In this document: in pieces, positions 1 to 6,162 of the stretch | How positions within the stretch are numbered: the stretch's first letter is position 1 | Layout of the letters: every line of letters begins with the position of its first letter | Notes under the pieces: generated by a model | Told to the model about the DNA's origin: nothing | Databases searched by the model: none | What the model saw: only the letters and a program-made list of their open reading frames with translations | Program-made: the position numbers and the translations under genes | Source: Candidatus Merdimorpha stercoravium | GTDB lineage: Bacteria; Bacteroidota; Bacteroidia; Flavobacteriales; UBA1820 | DNA length: 9,739 nucleotides | Assembly: GCA_018715295.1 (NCBI GenBank) | Contig: DVLY01000171.1 | Location: forward strand, 1-9,739 | Direction of reading: 5' to 3'

Positions 1-66
1 GCGGGACTCGAACCCACGACCGGCTGATTAGAAATCAGCTGCTCTATCCAGCTGAGCTACTCGACC
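1..66 (-). tRNA. tRNA-Arg (anticodon TCT), 3' end cut by window edge
   Basis: On the minus strand the acceptor 5' arm GGTCGAG is followed by TA, a D-arm, the anticodon stem-loop GCTGA-TTTCTAA-TCAGC (anticodon TCT, reading AGA/AGG), variable loop CGGTC and the T-arm GTGGG-TTCGAGT-CCCGC. The 3' acceptor strand lies left of position 1, so the gene is truncated by the window and not necessarily broken. It is the last tRNA visible in a Ser-Pro-Arg cluster, 52 nt after tRNA-Pro. Confidence 0.95.
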
Positions 67-118
67 TTTCGCTTGCAGGCCGGGTGATGTGCCGGGCGTT
101 TTCTTTTTTTTCGCTACG

Positions 119-193
119 TCGGGGTAACAGGATTCGAACCTGTGACCTCCTGCTCCCAAAGCAGGCGCGATGACCGGACTACGCTACACCCCG
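119..193 (-). tRNA. tRNA-Pro (anticodon TGG)
   Basis: The minus strand folds as a full cloverleaf. The acceptor CGGGGTG pairs with TACCCCG through one G-T pair, the anticodon arm is CCTGC-TTTGGGA-GCAGG (anticodon TGG, proline CCN), and the T-arm is ACAGG-TTCGAAT-CCTGT. The discriminator base is A. The next bases on this strand are CGT, so the CCA tail is not encoded and must be added after transcription. It starts 9 nt after the 3' end of tRNA-Ser, so the two are almost certainly cut from one precursor. Confidence 0.96.
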
Positions 194-202
194 GAACCCT
201 TC

Positions 203-292
203 TGGCGGTGAGAGGGGGATTCGAACCCCCGGTACGGAAACCCGTACGGCAGTTTAGCAAACTGCTGGTTTCAGCCACTCACCCATCTCACC
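203..292 (-). tRNA. tRNA-Ser (anticodon GCT)
   Basis: This is a class II tRNA on the minus strand. The acceptor GGTGAGA pairs with TCTCACC, and the anticodon arm GCAGT-TTGCTAA-ACTGC gives anticodon GCT (serine AGC/AGU). The long variable arm with stem GTACGG/CCGTAC is typical of tRNA-Ser, and the T-arm is GGGGG-TTCGAAT-CCCCC. Discriminator G is followed by CCA in the DNA, unlike the neighbouring tRNA-Pro. It is the first gene of the cluster and lies about 60 nt downstream of the predicted transcription start. Confidence 0.96.
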
Positions 293-358
293 GGATAATC
301 TCTCAAATGTCCGCCGCAGGGCGGTGTGAGGGCTTGCCTCAAGCGTTTTACGCGTGTG

Positions 359-389
359 CAAATATAGGCGCATTTTCCCATTTGGCAAA
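359..389 (-). promoter_or_regulatory. Bacteroidota-type promoter for the tRNA cluster
   Basis: Read on the minus strand, TTTG (386-389) is followed after 19 nt by TATATTTG (359-366). This is an exact match to the -33 TTTG / -7 TAnnTTTG pattern known for Bacteroides primary-sigma promoters. Transcription should start near 350-354, leaving a leader of about 60 nt before tRNA-Ser. The fit is what one expects of a strong stable-RNA promoter. Confidence 0.75.
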
Positions 390-482
390 ACAAAATGCTC
401 AAAAAATCCCCCGTTTGCGCCTTTGCTTTTGAAAAAATACCCGTTTGTCGTTCCGGTTCTGCGGAGGAGGAAAACCCAGGGG
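390..482. other. Intergenic stretch with no recognised gene
   Basis: This stretch lies between the tRNA promoter and the long inverted repeat. It is AT-richer than the flanking genes and has several TTTG and A-run elements. I see no ORF with credible composition, no RNA fold I recognise, and no second promoter with correct spacing. Short ORFs reading through it are overlaps of tRNA and intergenic sequence. Confidence 0.5.
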
Positions 483-545
483 CGGTTGCGTGCAAGCAAA
501 AGGGGCGGAGCCTTTGGCTCCGCCCCTTTTGCTTGCACGCAACCG
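483..545 (-). terminator. Perfect 30-bp-arm inverted repeat, probable terminator after kdnB
   Basis: Arms 483-512 and 516-545 are perfectly complementary around a 3-nt TTT loop (513-515). The inner part (498-530) is a standard intrinsic terminator: a GC-rich stem flanked by four A on one side and four T on the other, so it could work in both directions. It begins a few bases after the kdnB stop (551-553) and separates kdnB from the tRNA promoter. The extra outer 15 bp of pairing (483-497/531-545) is not needed for termination and is discussed as a finding. Confidence 0.7.
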
Positions 546-550
546 GACGA

Positions 551-1630
551 TTACATCTTGGAGTAGAGTTCGCGCATCCGCTCGGGGGTCATGATCTTCT
601 GCCAGTCCTTGCCCAAGCAGTTCTCCCACAGCGGCACCATGCCCGAGGAGACCTTGATCATGAGGTTCATCTGCTCTTCGGTAGCGTTCTTGCACACTCC
701 GCGCGGAAGGTCGATCTGCCACTTGTCCAGCATCTTGTGGAAGTTGGCCACCCCCTCGGGGTAGATGTCTGCCAGTTGGTTGAAGGCGATGCAGCAGCCT
801 GCGCCGTGGCGCACGCCATAGACGACGGCCAGTCCGTAGCTCAAGGCGTGAGCCGCTCCCACCTGGGAGTAGGCAATGCTCATGCCGCCCATCCAGGAAG
901 CCATCATCAGGTCTTCGTCGCACTGTTCGGTCCAGGTGTCGGTACGCAGGAAGGCGTTCAGGCACATCTCCTGGGCTTTTTCCCCGTAGGCTTTCGAGAA
1001 GGCATTCAGGTACGAACCGTTGAGCGACTCCACGCAGTGGATGTAGTTGTCCATCCCGGTGAAGAAGCGCTGGTTTTTTGGCACGTCGTGGATCAGCGAC
1101 GGATCGAGCAGCACCTGGTCGAAAGGCGTGTAGTCCGAGTTGAGGCCGAGTTTCTTTTCCGGTCCGATGAGCACCGCCGTACGGGATACTTCGGCACCCG
1201 TTCCCGAAAGGGTAGGAATGGCCATGTGGAACACTCCCGGCACCTTGATCAGATCCCAGCCCTGGTAGTCGGCCGAGGAACCGGGGTTGGTCATCATCAG
1301 GGCTACGGCTTTGGAAATGTCCATCGTCGCGCCGCCGCCCACGCCGATCACGCCCGATACTTCACCGAATTTGTTCTTGAGGTAGTCGCGCAGTTCGTCC
1401 ACCTGCCAGGTGGAAGGCTCGTGGGGATTGACATCCACGAAGACGATCTCGTCGCGCCCCTTGAGCGGGAAACGGGAGGTGAATTCCGTTTTCCCGTTGA
1501 AGAAGTTGTCGATGAAGAAGATGAACGGAGCGTCGCCCTTGCGATGGGGTTCGAGCAGTTCGCTGACCTGATCCAGGCTGCCACGGCCGAAGCACACGCG
1601 CGATACCTGGGGGAAATTTTTGAATTTCAT
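551..1630 (-). CDS. kdnB: Iron-type (group III) alcohol dehydrogenase, probable Kdo 8-oxidase KdnB
   Basis: The predicted role is metal- and NAD-dependent oxidation of C8 of 3-deoxy-D-manno-octulosonate, the first step to Kdo8N in the cytoplasm. The 359-residue protein has the group III alcohol dehydrogenase layout: an NAD-binding GGGATMDISKA at 98-108 and TLSGTGAEVS at 140-149. Asp194, His198, His261 and His275 keep the spacing of the four metal ligands of E. coli FucO. The FucO His267 position is Tyr265 here. The start ATG at 1630 lies 46 nt after the kdsB stop, so the two genes are probably cotranscribed. Family membership is near certain from the motifs. The KdnB role is inferred from adjacency to kdsB and a nearby kdnA-type aminotransferase, as in Shewanella oneidensis. 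A dehydrogenase for another sugar alcohol remains possible. Confidence 0.82.
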   Translation of the reverse strand: MKFKNFPQVSRVCFGRGSLDQVSELLEPHRKGDAPFIFFIDNFFNGKTEFTSRFPLKGRDEIVFVDVNPHEPSTWQVDELRDYLKNKFGEVSGVIGVGGGATMDISKAVALMMTNPGSSADYQGWDLIKVPGVFHMAIPTLSGTGAEVSRTAVLIGPEKKLGLNSDYTPFDQVLLDPSLIHDVPKNQRFFTGMDNYIHCVESLNGSYLNAFSKAYGEKAQEMCLNAFLRTDTWTEQCDEDLMMASWMGGMSIAYSQVGAAHALSYGLAVVYGVRHGAGCCIAFNQLADIYPEGVANFHKMLDKWQIDLPRGVCKNATEEQMNLMIKVSSGMVPLWENCLGKDWQKIMTPERMRELYSKM

Positions 1631-1676
1631 GGTTCTATCGTTTTTATGTCTTGTTTTCTTTTTTTCGTGTGAAAAA

Positions 1677-2417
1677 TCACCCGTGCAGTTTCCGGAACAG
1701 TGCGCAGGCCGCTTCCAAGTCCTGCGGGGTGTCGACCTCCAGGCTCACGAACGGCGCTTCGACCATCTTGATGCGCAGGCCGTATTCGAGGTAACGGATG
1801 CATTCGATCTTTTCGGCCCGCTCGTTTTGCCGGGGGGCGTTCCTGGCGAAATCCAACAGCGACTGGCGGCGGAAGGCATACACCCCCACATGTTCGTAGT
1901 AGCGCGCCCCGGAGTCCTTGTCGCGCAGGTAGGGGATGGGCGAACGGGAGAGGTACATGGCAAAGTTCCGGTGGTCCATCACGACCTTCACGTAATTGGG
2001 GTCGGCGATCAGTTCCGGTTGTTTGAGTTCCTGCACCATCGAGGCCAGGTCGATCCGTTGGGCGTCCGGACCGGAGAAGACCTCGATGAGTTTTTCCAGG
2101 GGCTCGCGGGTAACGAAGGGTTCGTCGCCCTGGACATTGACCACGATGTCGCAGTCGATGCCTTCGACGGCTTCCGCGATGCGGTCGGAGCCGGTCTCGT
2201 GGTGTTTGTGGCTGCGGAGCACCTGTCCGCCGTTGGCTTTGACGGCTTGTTCGATGCCGTCGTGGTCGGTTACTACATATACTTGGTCGAAAAGTCCGGT
2301 GGCGACGGCCGCGTCGTAAGTGCGGGCGATGACCGGTTTGCCGCACAGGTCGGCCAGCATTTTGCCCTCGAAGCGCGACGAATCGTACCGCGCCGGGATC
2401 ATGGCGATGGTTTTCAT
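1677..2417 (-). CDS. kdsB: Kdo/Kdo8N cytidylyltransferase (CMP-sugar synthetase) KdsB
   Basis: It transfers CMP from CTP to the anomeric hydroxyl of Kdo, or here probably Kdo8N, giving the donor for inner-core LPS assembly in the cytoplasm. The 246-residue length is normal for KdsB. Family marks in order are IPARYDSSRFEGK at 7-19, TGSDRIAEA at 75-83, NVQGDEP at 94-100 with the metal-binding Asp98, HVGVYAFRR at 176-184, EKIECIRYLEYG at 202-213 and VDTPQDL at 228-234. Several differ from the usual KdsB wording (P to E in the N-terminal loop, SGT to TGS before DR, EQLR to ECIR). The start at 2417 is chosen because MKTIAMIPAR opens the fold. An in-frame ATG at 2483 adds 22 residues lacking family similarity and lies against the terminator. 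Plain Kdo as substrate cannot be excluded. Confidence 0.9.
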   Translation of the reverse strand: MKTIAMIPARYDSSRFEGKMLADLCGKPVIARTYDAAVATGLFDQVYVVTDHDGIEQAVKANGGQVLRSHKHHETGSDRIAEAVEGIDCDIVVNVQGDEPFVTREPLEKLIEVFSGPDAQRIDLASMVQELKQPELIADPNYVKVVMDHRNFAMYLSRSPIPYLRDKDSGARYYEHVGVYAFRRQSLLDFARNAPRQNERAEKIECIRYLEYGLRIKMVEAPFVSLEVDTPQDLEAACALFRKLHG

Positions 2418-2450
2418 AAAGTCTTTTTCCTCTTTGCGTAAAAAGCACCC

Positions 2451-2484
2451 TAAAGGTACGACAAAACTCGGGATCGGATGCAAA
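2451..2484 (-). promoter_or_regulatory. Candidate promoter for kdsB-kdnB
   Basis: On the minus strand, TTTG (2481-2484) is followed after 22 nt by TACCTTTA (2451-2458), a 7-of-8 match to the Bacteroidota -7 element TAnnTTTG. The -33 element sits in the T-tract of the preceding terminator. The start site would fall near 2444, about 27 nt before the kdsB ATG. Spacing is one base over the usual range, so this is a moderate prediction. It would make kdsB-kdnB a unit separate from kdnA and the TlpA genes. Confidence 0.42.
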
Positions 2485-2512
2485 AAGGCAGGCGAAAAAC
2501 GCCTGCCTTTTT
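2482..2512 (-). terminator. Intrinsic terminator after the TlpA-like lipoprotein gene
   Basis: The stem GGCAGGCG (2487-2494) pairs with CGCCTGCC (2500-2507) around a five-A loop. It is flanked by five A on one side (2482-2486) and seven T on the other (2508-2514), which extends the helix to 13 bp. On the minus strand it ends in a T-tract 37 nt after the stop of the upstream gene. Its symmetry would also stop plus-strand transcription, but no plus-strand gene needs it. Confidence 0.85.
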
Positions 2513-2548
2513 TTGTGCTTTTTGGGCTTGTGCTCTGCGGAAGGAAGA

Positions 2549-3715
2549 TTATCTAAAAATCTCTTTCAGGCGGGCAGGCAGCGGATCCGTGTCCGGATCG
2601 TATCCGATCTCGATCATCTCGATGCGGCCTTCGGGGTCGATGAGCAGTTTGGTCGGGACGCCCTGCAGGTTGTAGAGTGTGGGAAGAGTCGGGGTGTTCT
2701 TGTCCTGCGACAGATCGACGTTGCGCCAGGTGATGCCGTCTTTGGCAATGGCAGCACGCAGGTTTTCTTCCTTGTCGTTTACGGCCAGGCCGATGACCTC
2801 AAAGCCTTTGCCTTTGTACTGGGCGTAGAGTTTTACCAGCGAAGGGTTGCCCTGCCGGCAGGGACCGCACCACGAGCCCCAGAAATCGACCAGCACCCAC
2901 TGGCCGCGGTAGTCCGAGAGGCTGAAGGTCTTTCCGTCGAGGTCGGTTGCCGTGAAGTCGGGAGCTTCGGCTCCTTCTTGGATGGTCTTCTGGGCTTGGA
3001 AGGCGGATTGCTGTTCGGAGAGGTTGCGGCCATAGGCGGTGTTGCGCACCTGCGGGTCGAGCGTTTCGAAAAGCGTGCGGAGGGAGTCGGCTGGCAGAGC
3101 AGGTTGCAGGCTGAGGAGCAAGTAGGCCGAGAAGCCTTGCGAAGGGTTGTTCTTGATGTAGTTCAGCGAGGCTTTCAGGTAGTCCTGTTGCAACTCGCCC
3201 ATGCGTTTCGAGAGATCCATCAGCGTCAGGGTGTCGGAGGCTTGCAGGGCCTGGATGTACTCGGTGCGCAGGCTGTAAAAATCGTCCATCAGGATGCGGA
3301 TGGAGTCGTAGTCGGGCTGGTCGTACATCCCGCCGGTGGTCTGTACGTGGGTATAGTCGTTGGCCTGCGTGATGAGGCGGATGCGTTCACCGGCACGGTT
3401 GACGAAAAGTTCGATGTAAAAAGGCTCTATCAAGGCATCGCGCGAGGCGTATTCCACACCGATGGCCGAGGCTTCGATGAAGGGAGCAGCCAGGCGGACT
3501 TTTTGGTTTTCCTCGGTGAGTTGGATCAAGGTGTCGGCCAGGATGTCCTGTCCTTCAACGGTTTTCAAATAGCTGAAACGCAGGGTGTCGCCGATCTTCG
3601 AACCTTCGACGGTGGTTTCTACGCCCCAGTTGCCCTTCGGAGGGAAGGACTGGCAGGCGGCGACAAGCAGCAGGGTTGCCGCGAGCGCCAGGAGGGTTTT
3701 GGTGTGTTTTTTCAT
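2549..3715 (-). CDS. TlpA-family thioredoxin lipoprotein (CGPC active site)
   Basis: An exported thiol-disulfide oxidoreductase, probably anchored in a membrane and facing the periplasm; its substrate is unknown. The N-terminus MKKHTKTLLALAATLLLVAAC is a lipoprotein signal with lipobox VAAC and lipidated Cys21. Residues about 30-125 resemble the DUF4369 domain often found ahead of thioredoxin domains in Bacteroidota. Residues 130-245 are mainly helical and charged. Residues 249-388 form an AhpC/TSA-TlpA fold with GSWCGPC (Cys283, Cys286) and the cis-proline loop GVPTK (Pro354). At 388 residues it has the usual length of this architecture. It is a full-length paralogue of the upstream gene, 68 nt away, and is followed by a strong terminator, so it is probably last in the kdnA-led unit. 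CGPC suggests a reductase, not an oxidase. Confidence 0.9.
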   Translation of the reverse strand: MKKHTKTLLALAATLLLVAACQSFPPKGNWGVETTVEGSKIGDTLRFSYLKTVEGQDILADTLIQLTEENQKVRLAAPFIEASAIGVEYASRDALIEPFYIELFVNRAGERIRLITQANDYTHVQTTGGMYDQPDYDSIRILMDDFYSLRTEYIQALQASDTLTLMDLSKRMGELQQDYLKASLNYIKNNPSQGFSAYLLLSLQPALPADSLRTLFETLDPQVRNTAYGRNLSEQQSAFQAQKTIQEGAEAPDFTATDLDGKTFSLSDYRGQWVLVDFWGSWCGPCRQGNPSLVKLYAQYKGKGFEVIGLAVNDKEENLRAAIAKDGITWRNVDLSQDKNTPTLPTLYNLQGVPTKLLIDPEGRIEMIEIGYDPDTDPLPARLKEIFR

Positions 3716-3783
3716 GGGTCGGAAAAAATGGCCGAAGCCGTGGTTGTCAGAATGATTTGTTTAGCGTGATAGGGGGGGGCGGG

Positions 3784-4935
3784 TTACTGCACGTAGGTCT
3801 CGCCCAGGGCGTCGATGAGTTTTACAGCTGCCGGATCGTCCGTTTCGTGGTAGCCTACCGAGATGACCGAGATGTTCCCTTCGGGGTCGATCAGGATCTT
3901 GGTGGGGAAACCCGATACGTTGTACTTTGCGGGGAGGTCGTTTCCGCCCTCGTTCAAGGCCAGGTTGGCGTGCCGCCAGGTGAGGCCGTCCTCGGCGATG
4001 GCTTTTTTCCAGTTGTCCTCCCGGTCGCGTGCCGCCAGTCCGATGATCTCGAAGTCCTTGCCGCCGTATTTCTGGTAAAGTTCCACCAGGGCGGGATTGC
4101 CCTTGCGGCACCAGATGCACCACGAGCCCCAGAAGTCCAGCAGCACCCACTTGCCGCGGAAGTCGGACAGGCGGAGGGTCTTTCCGTCGATGTCCGTCAG
4201 GGTGAAATCCGGAGCAGGGCGTCCGGGCTGGATGGCCTGGATGACGGCCAGGCGGTCGGCGATGGTCTTCCCGTAGCGGGATTCCTTGACGGCCGGAGCG
4301 AAAGCCTCGAACAGCGGGACGATCACCGAGGGGTCTTCACGCAGCATCCCGGAGAGCAGGGCGGCCGAATAGATGCTTTGCGGACGGGCGGCGATGTACT
4401 GCCGCTGGAGTTCCTGCATCTGACGGGTCAGCTGGTTCAGTACGCCCACGAGCGAATCGACTTCCGCTTTGGAGGCGTCCGGAGTGCGCGCGAGCTTCTG
4501 ATAGTCCAGAAACGCGGTGTACATGGCGGCGTTGATGGGCTGGATCTGCTGAAGGATGGGGTCGTCCTGCACGCCGCCTTCGACCGAAGCGGCCGGCAAC
4601 ATCGCTGCCTGCGTGCCCGAGATGCGGATGGTCAGGGGCGAGTCGATGAAAAAGGCATTGCCCGCGACGCCGGCGCGCTGTTCGCCCGGTGCGATGTACG
4701 AGAGGGTGAGGGTGAACGGTTCGGTGTATTCCTTTTTGAAGACGACCTTTTCCCCGTCCTTTTTCAAGGTGAGGGTGTCGGAAAAGTTGTCCGTCAGGTC
4801 GCTCGAACGGAATATGTATTTCCCGCCTGCCTGGGTGTCCTCGAAGCAGACTTCGACTTTGTAGCTCGGGTTGTTTTGCGCCTGGACGTTGCCTGCCAGC
4901 AGGGCGGCCAGGGCGACCAACAGGGTTTTGTTCAT
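3784..4935 (-). CDS. Exported TlpA-family thioredoxin with atypical CIWC active site
   Basis: A periplasmic thioredoxin-fold protein of unknown substrate. A Sec signal peptide (MNKTLLVALAALLAGNVQA) has likely cleavage after Ala19 and no lipobox cysteine, so unlike its neighbour it should be soluble. Residues about 25-110 resemble DUF4369, a helical region covers 125-200, and the thioredoxin domain spans 239-383. The active-site segment is GSWCIWC, with Cys273 and Cys276 kept but Ile-Trp between them in place of Gly-Pro. The codons TGC ATC TGG TGC are clear in the DNA. The cis-proline is Pro344 in GFPTK. The start at 4935 begins the signal peptide 30 nt after the kdnA stop, implying cotranscription. 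The thioredoxin domain closely matches that of the next gene. The residues between the two cysteines are known to tune redox potential in this fold, so altered reactivity is expected but not shown. Confidence 0.9.
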   Translation of the reverse strand: MNKTLLVALAALLAGNVQAQNNPSYKVEVCFEDTQAGGKYIFRSSDLTDNFSDTLTLKKDGEKVVFKKEYTEPFTLTLSYIAPGEQRAGVAGNAFFIDSPLTIRISGTQAAMLPAASVEGGVQDDPILQQIQPINAAMYTAFLDYQKLARTPDASKAEVDSLVGVLNQLTRQMQELQRQYIAARPQSIYSAALLSGMLREDPSVIVPLFEAFAPAVKESRYGKTIADRLAVIQAIQPGRPAPDFTLTDIDGKTLRLSDFRGKWVLLDFWGSWCIWCRKGNPALVELYQKYGGKDFEIIGLAARDREDNWKKAIAEDGLTWRHANLALNEGGNDLPAKYNVSGFPTKILIDPEGNISVISVGYHETDDPAAVKLIDALGETYVQ

Positions 4936-4965
4936 GTGTTTCTTCTTTTTTTTGAGGTTCGGGGA

Positions 4966-6162
4966 TCAGAATACGGTGCGCAGGGCGCGGATCATGGCTT
5001 CGGTGCGGGCTTTCACCTGGTCGTCGCTCCAGGAGAGGTTGATCGCGGTGGAAATGTTCCGGCTGATGATCGCATCCGACTGGGGGAAGGTCTTGGTGGC
5101 GTAGTCCGGCATGCCGTCGAGCACTTCCTGGGGCAGGCGGTACAGGGTGGCGCGCTCCTTGAGGTGGTTCCAACGGCGGATGTAGTGCCAGTTGTTGTTG
5201 TAGTAGTGGAATACGCCGCCTACGCCGTTCTCTACCAAAGCGCGGGTGGCTGCTTCGGCCTGTTCGAGCGTCTCGAGCGAGAAGGACAGGAACGTGGCGA
5301 TGTCGCCTTCCGGATCGAGCACCCGGCGGAAGGACAAGCGGGGGAATTCCGCAGCCAGGGCGTCCTTGATGTATTTCTTGGTCTGTTTCTGGCGGGCGAC
5401 GATGCTGTCCAGTTTGCGCAGCTGCGCCAAGCCGATGGCCGAGGCCAGTTCGTTCACGCGGTAGTTCATGCCCATGAAGGGATGGCTTTCCGCCCCGCGG
5501 TCGGAGCCTACGTGGTCGTGTCCGTGATCGACGTACCCGTCCGCTTTTTTGGCCAGCAGGTCGTCGTCGGTTACCACGGCGCCGCCTTCGCCCATGGTGA
5601 TGACTTTGGCGAAGTCGAAGGAGAAGCAGCCCATGCGGCCGAAGGTACCCAAGGCTTTGCCGTGGTAGGTGGCACCGGTAGCCTGGCAGGCATCCTCGAT
5701 GAGGATCAGGTTGTGTTTGCGGCAGATGGCCATCAGTTCGTCGAGGTGGGCCTGCGCTCCGCACATGTGCACGGGCATCACGGCCTTGGTGCGGGGAGTG
5801 ATGGCGCGCTCTACGGCCGCCGGGTCGAGGGTGAGGGTGTCGTCGATATCCACCAGGATGGGGATGGCTCCCAGGGCGAGGATGGACTCGAAGGAGGCCA
5901 CGAAGGTAAAGGTGGGCATGATCACTTCGTCGCCGGCGCCGATCCCGCATACGGCCAGGGCCGTCGATACGGCGGTGGTACCGCTGGGGGTGAGCTGGGC
6001 GTGGCGGGTGCCGAGTTTTTCGCACAGGGCCTTTTCCATCTCGAGGGTCTTGTTGACTCCTCCGCGCTGGTTCTCAAATCCGTAACGCATCAGGATGCCG
6101 GTTTCCATCACATCCATTACTTCCTTTTTTTCCGATTGGTCGAAAGCTTCGTATCCGGGCAT
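4966..6162 (-). CDS. kdnA: DegT/DnrJ/EryC1 aminotransferase, probable Kdo8N transaminase KdnA
   Basis: The predicted reaction is PLP-dependent transamination of 8-oxo-Kdo to Kdo8N, probably with glutamate as donor, in the cytoplasm. The 398-residue protein has the full sugar-aminotransferase signature: phosphate-binding SGTTA at 60-64, IEDACQATGA at 155-164 with Asp157 facing the PLP ring nitrogen, CFSFDFAKVITMGEGG at 179-194 with Lys186 as the Schiff-base lysine, and NYRVNELASAIG at 233-244. The ATG at 6162 is the first residue of the fold and lies about 40 nt downstream of a -7 element. It leads the minus-strand unit, 30 nt before the first TlpA gene. The family is certain. KdnA is inferred from clustering with a KdnB-type dehydrogenase and kdsB. 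The alternative is an aminotransferase for another LPS or O-antigen sugar, but no other nucleotide-sugar genes are present. Confidence 0.83.
   Translation of the reverse strand: MPGYEAFDQSEKKEVMDVMETGILMRYGFENQRGGVNKTLEMEKALCEKLGTRHAQLTPSGTTAVSTALAVCGIGAGDEVIMPTFTFVASFESILALGAIPILVDIDDTLTLDPAAVERAITPRTKAVMPVHMCGAQAHLDELMAICRKHNLILIEDACQATGATYHGKALGTFGRMGCFSFDFAKVITMGEGGAVVTDDDLLAKKADGYVDHGHDHVGSDRGAESHPFMGMNYRVNELASAIGLAQLRKLDSIVARQKQTKKYIKDALAAEFPRLSFRRVLDPEGDIATFLSFSLETLEQAEAATRALVENGVGGVFHYYNNNWHYIRRWNHLKERATLYRLPQEVLDGMPDYATKTFPQSDAIISRNISTAINLSWSDDQVKARTEAMIRALRTVF

Noticed and set aside
1..292. The tRNA cluster as an integration site for a mobile element
   Set aside because: No integrase gene or direct repeat of a tRNA end is visible, and the adjacent genes look like core metabolism.
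142..432. A 96-codon plus-strand frame across the tRNA genes
   Set aside because: It overlaps two clear tRNA genes on the other strand and has no start context or family.
395..1672. A 425-codon plus-strand frame opposite kdnB
   Set aside because: It is an antisense shadow that starts in non-coding DNA, crosses the long inverted repeat and yields a His/Val-rich product unlike any family. kdnB carries all the motifs.
2418..2483. A longer kdsB start at the ATG at 2483
   Set aside because: The extra 22 residues have no KdsB similarity, and the KdsB fold begins at MKTIAMIPAR. The longer start would begin inside the terminator's T-tract, upstream of the predicted transcription start.
2513..3769. 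A 418-codon plus-strand frame opposite the TlpA-like lipoprotein gene
   Set aside because: It is the same kind of shadow. The minus strand has a signal peptide, lipobox and CGPC motif.
3772..3779. A run of eight G, as a possible phase-variation tract
   Set aside because: It lies just beyond the stop codon of the CIWC protein, outside any coding frame, and not within a promoter I can identify. Length changes would have no clear effect.
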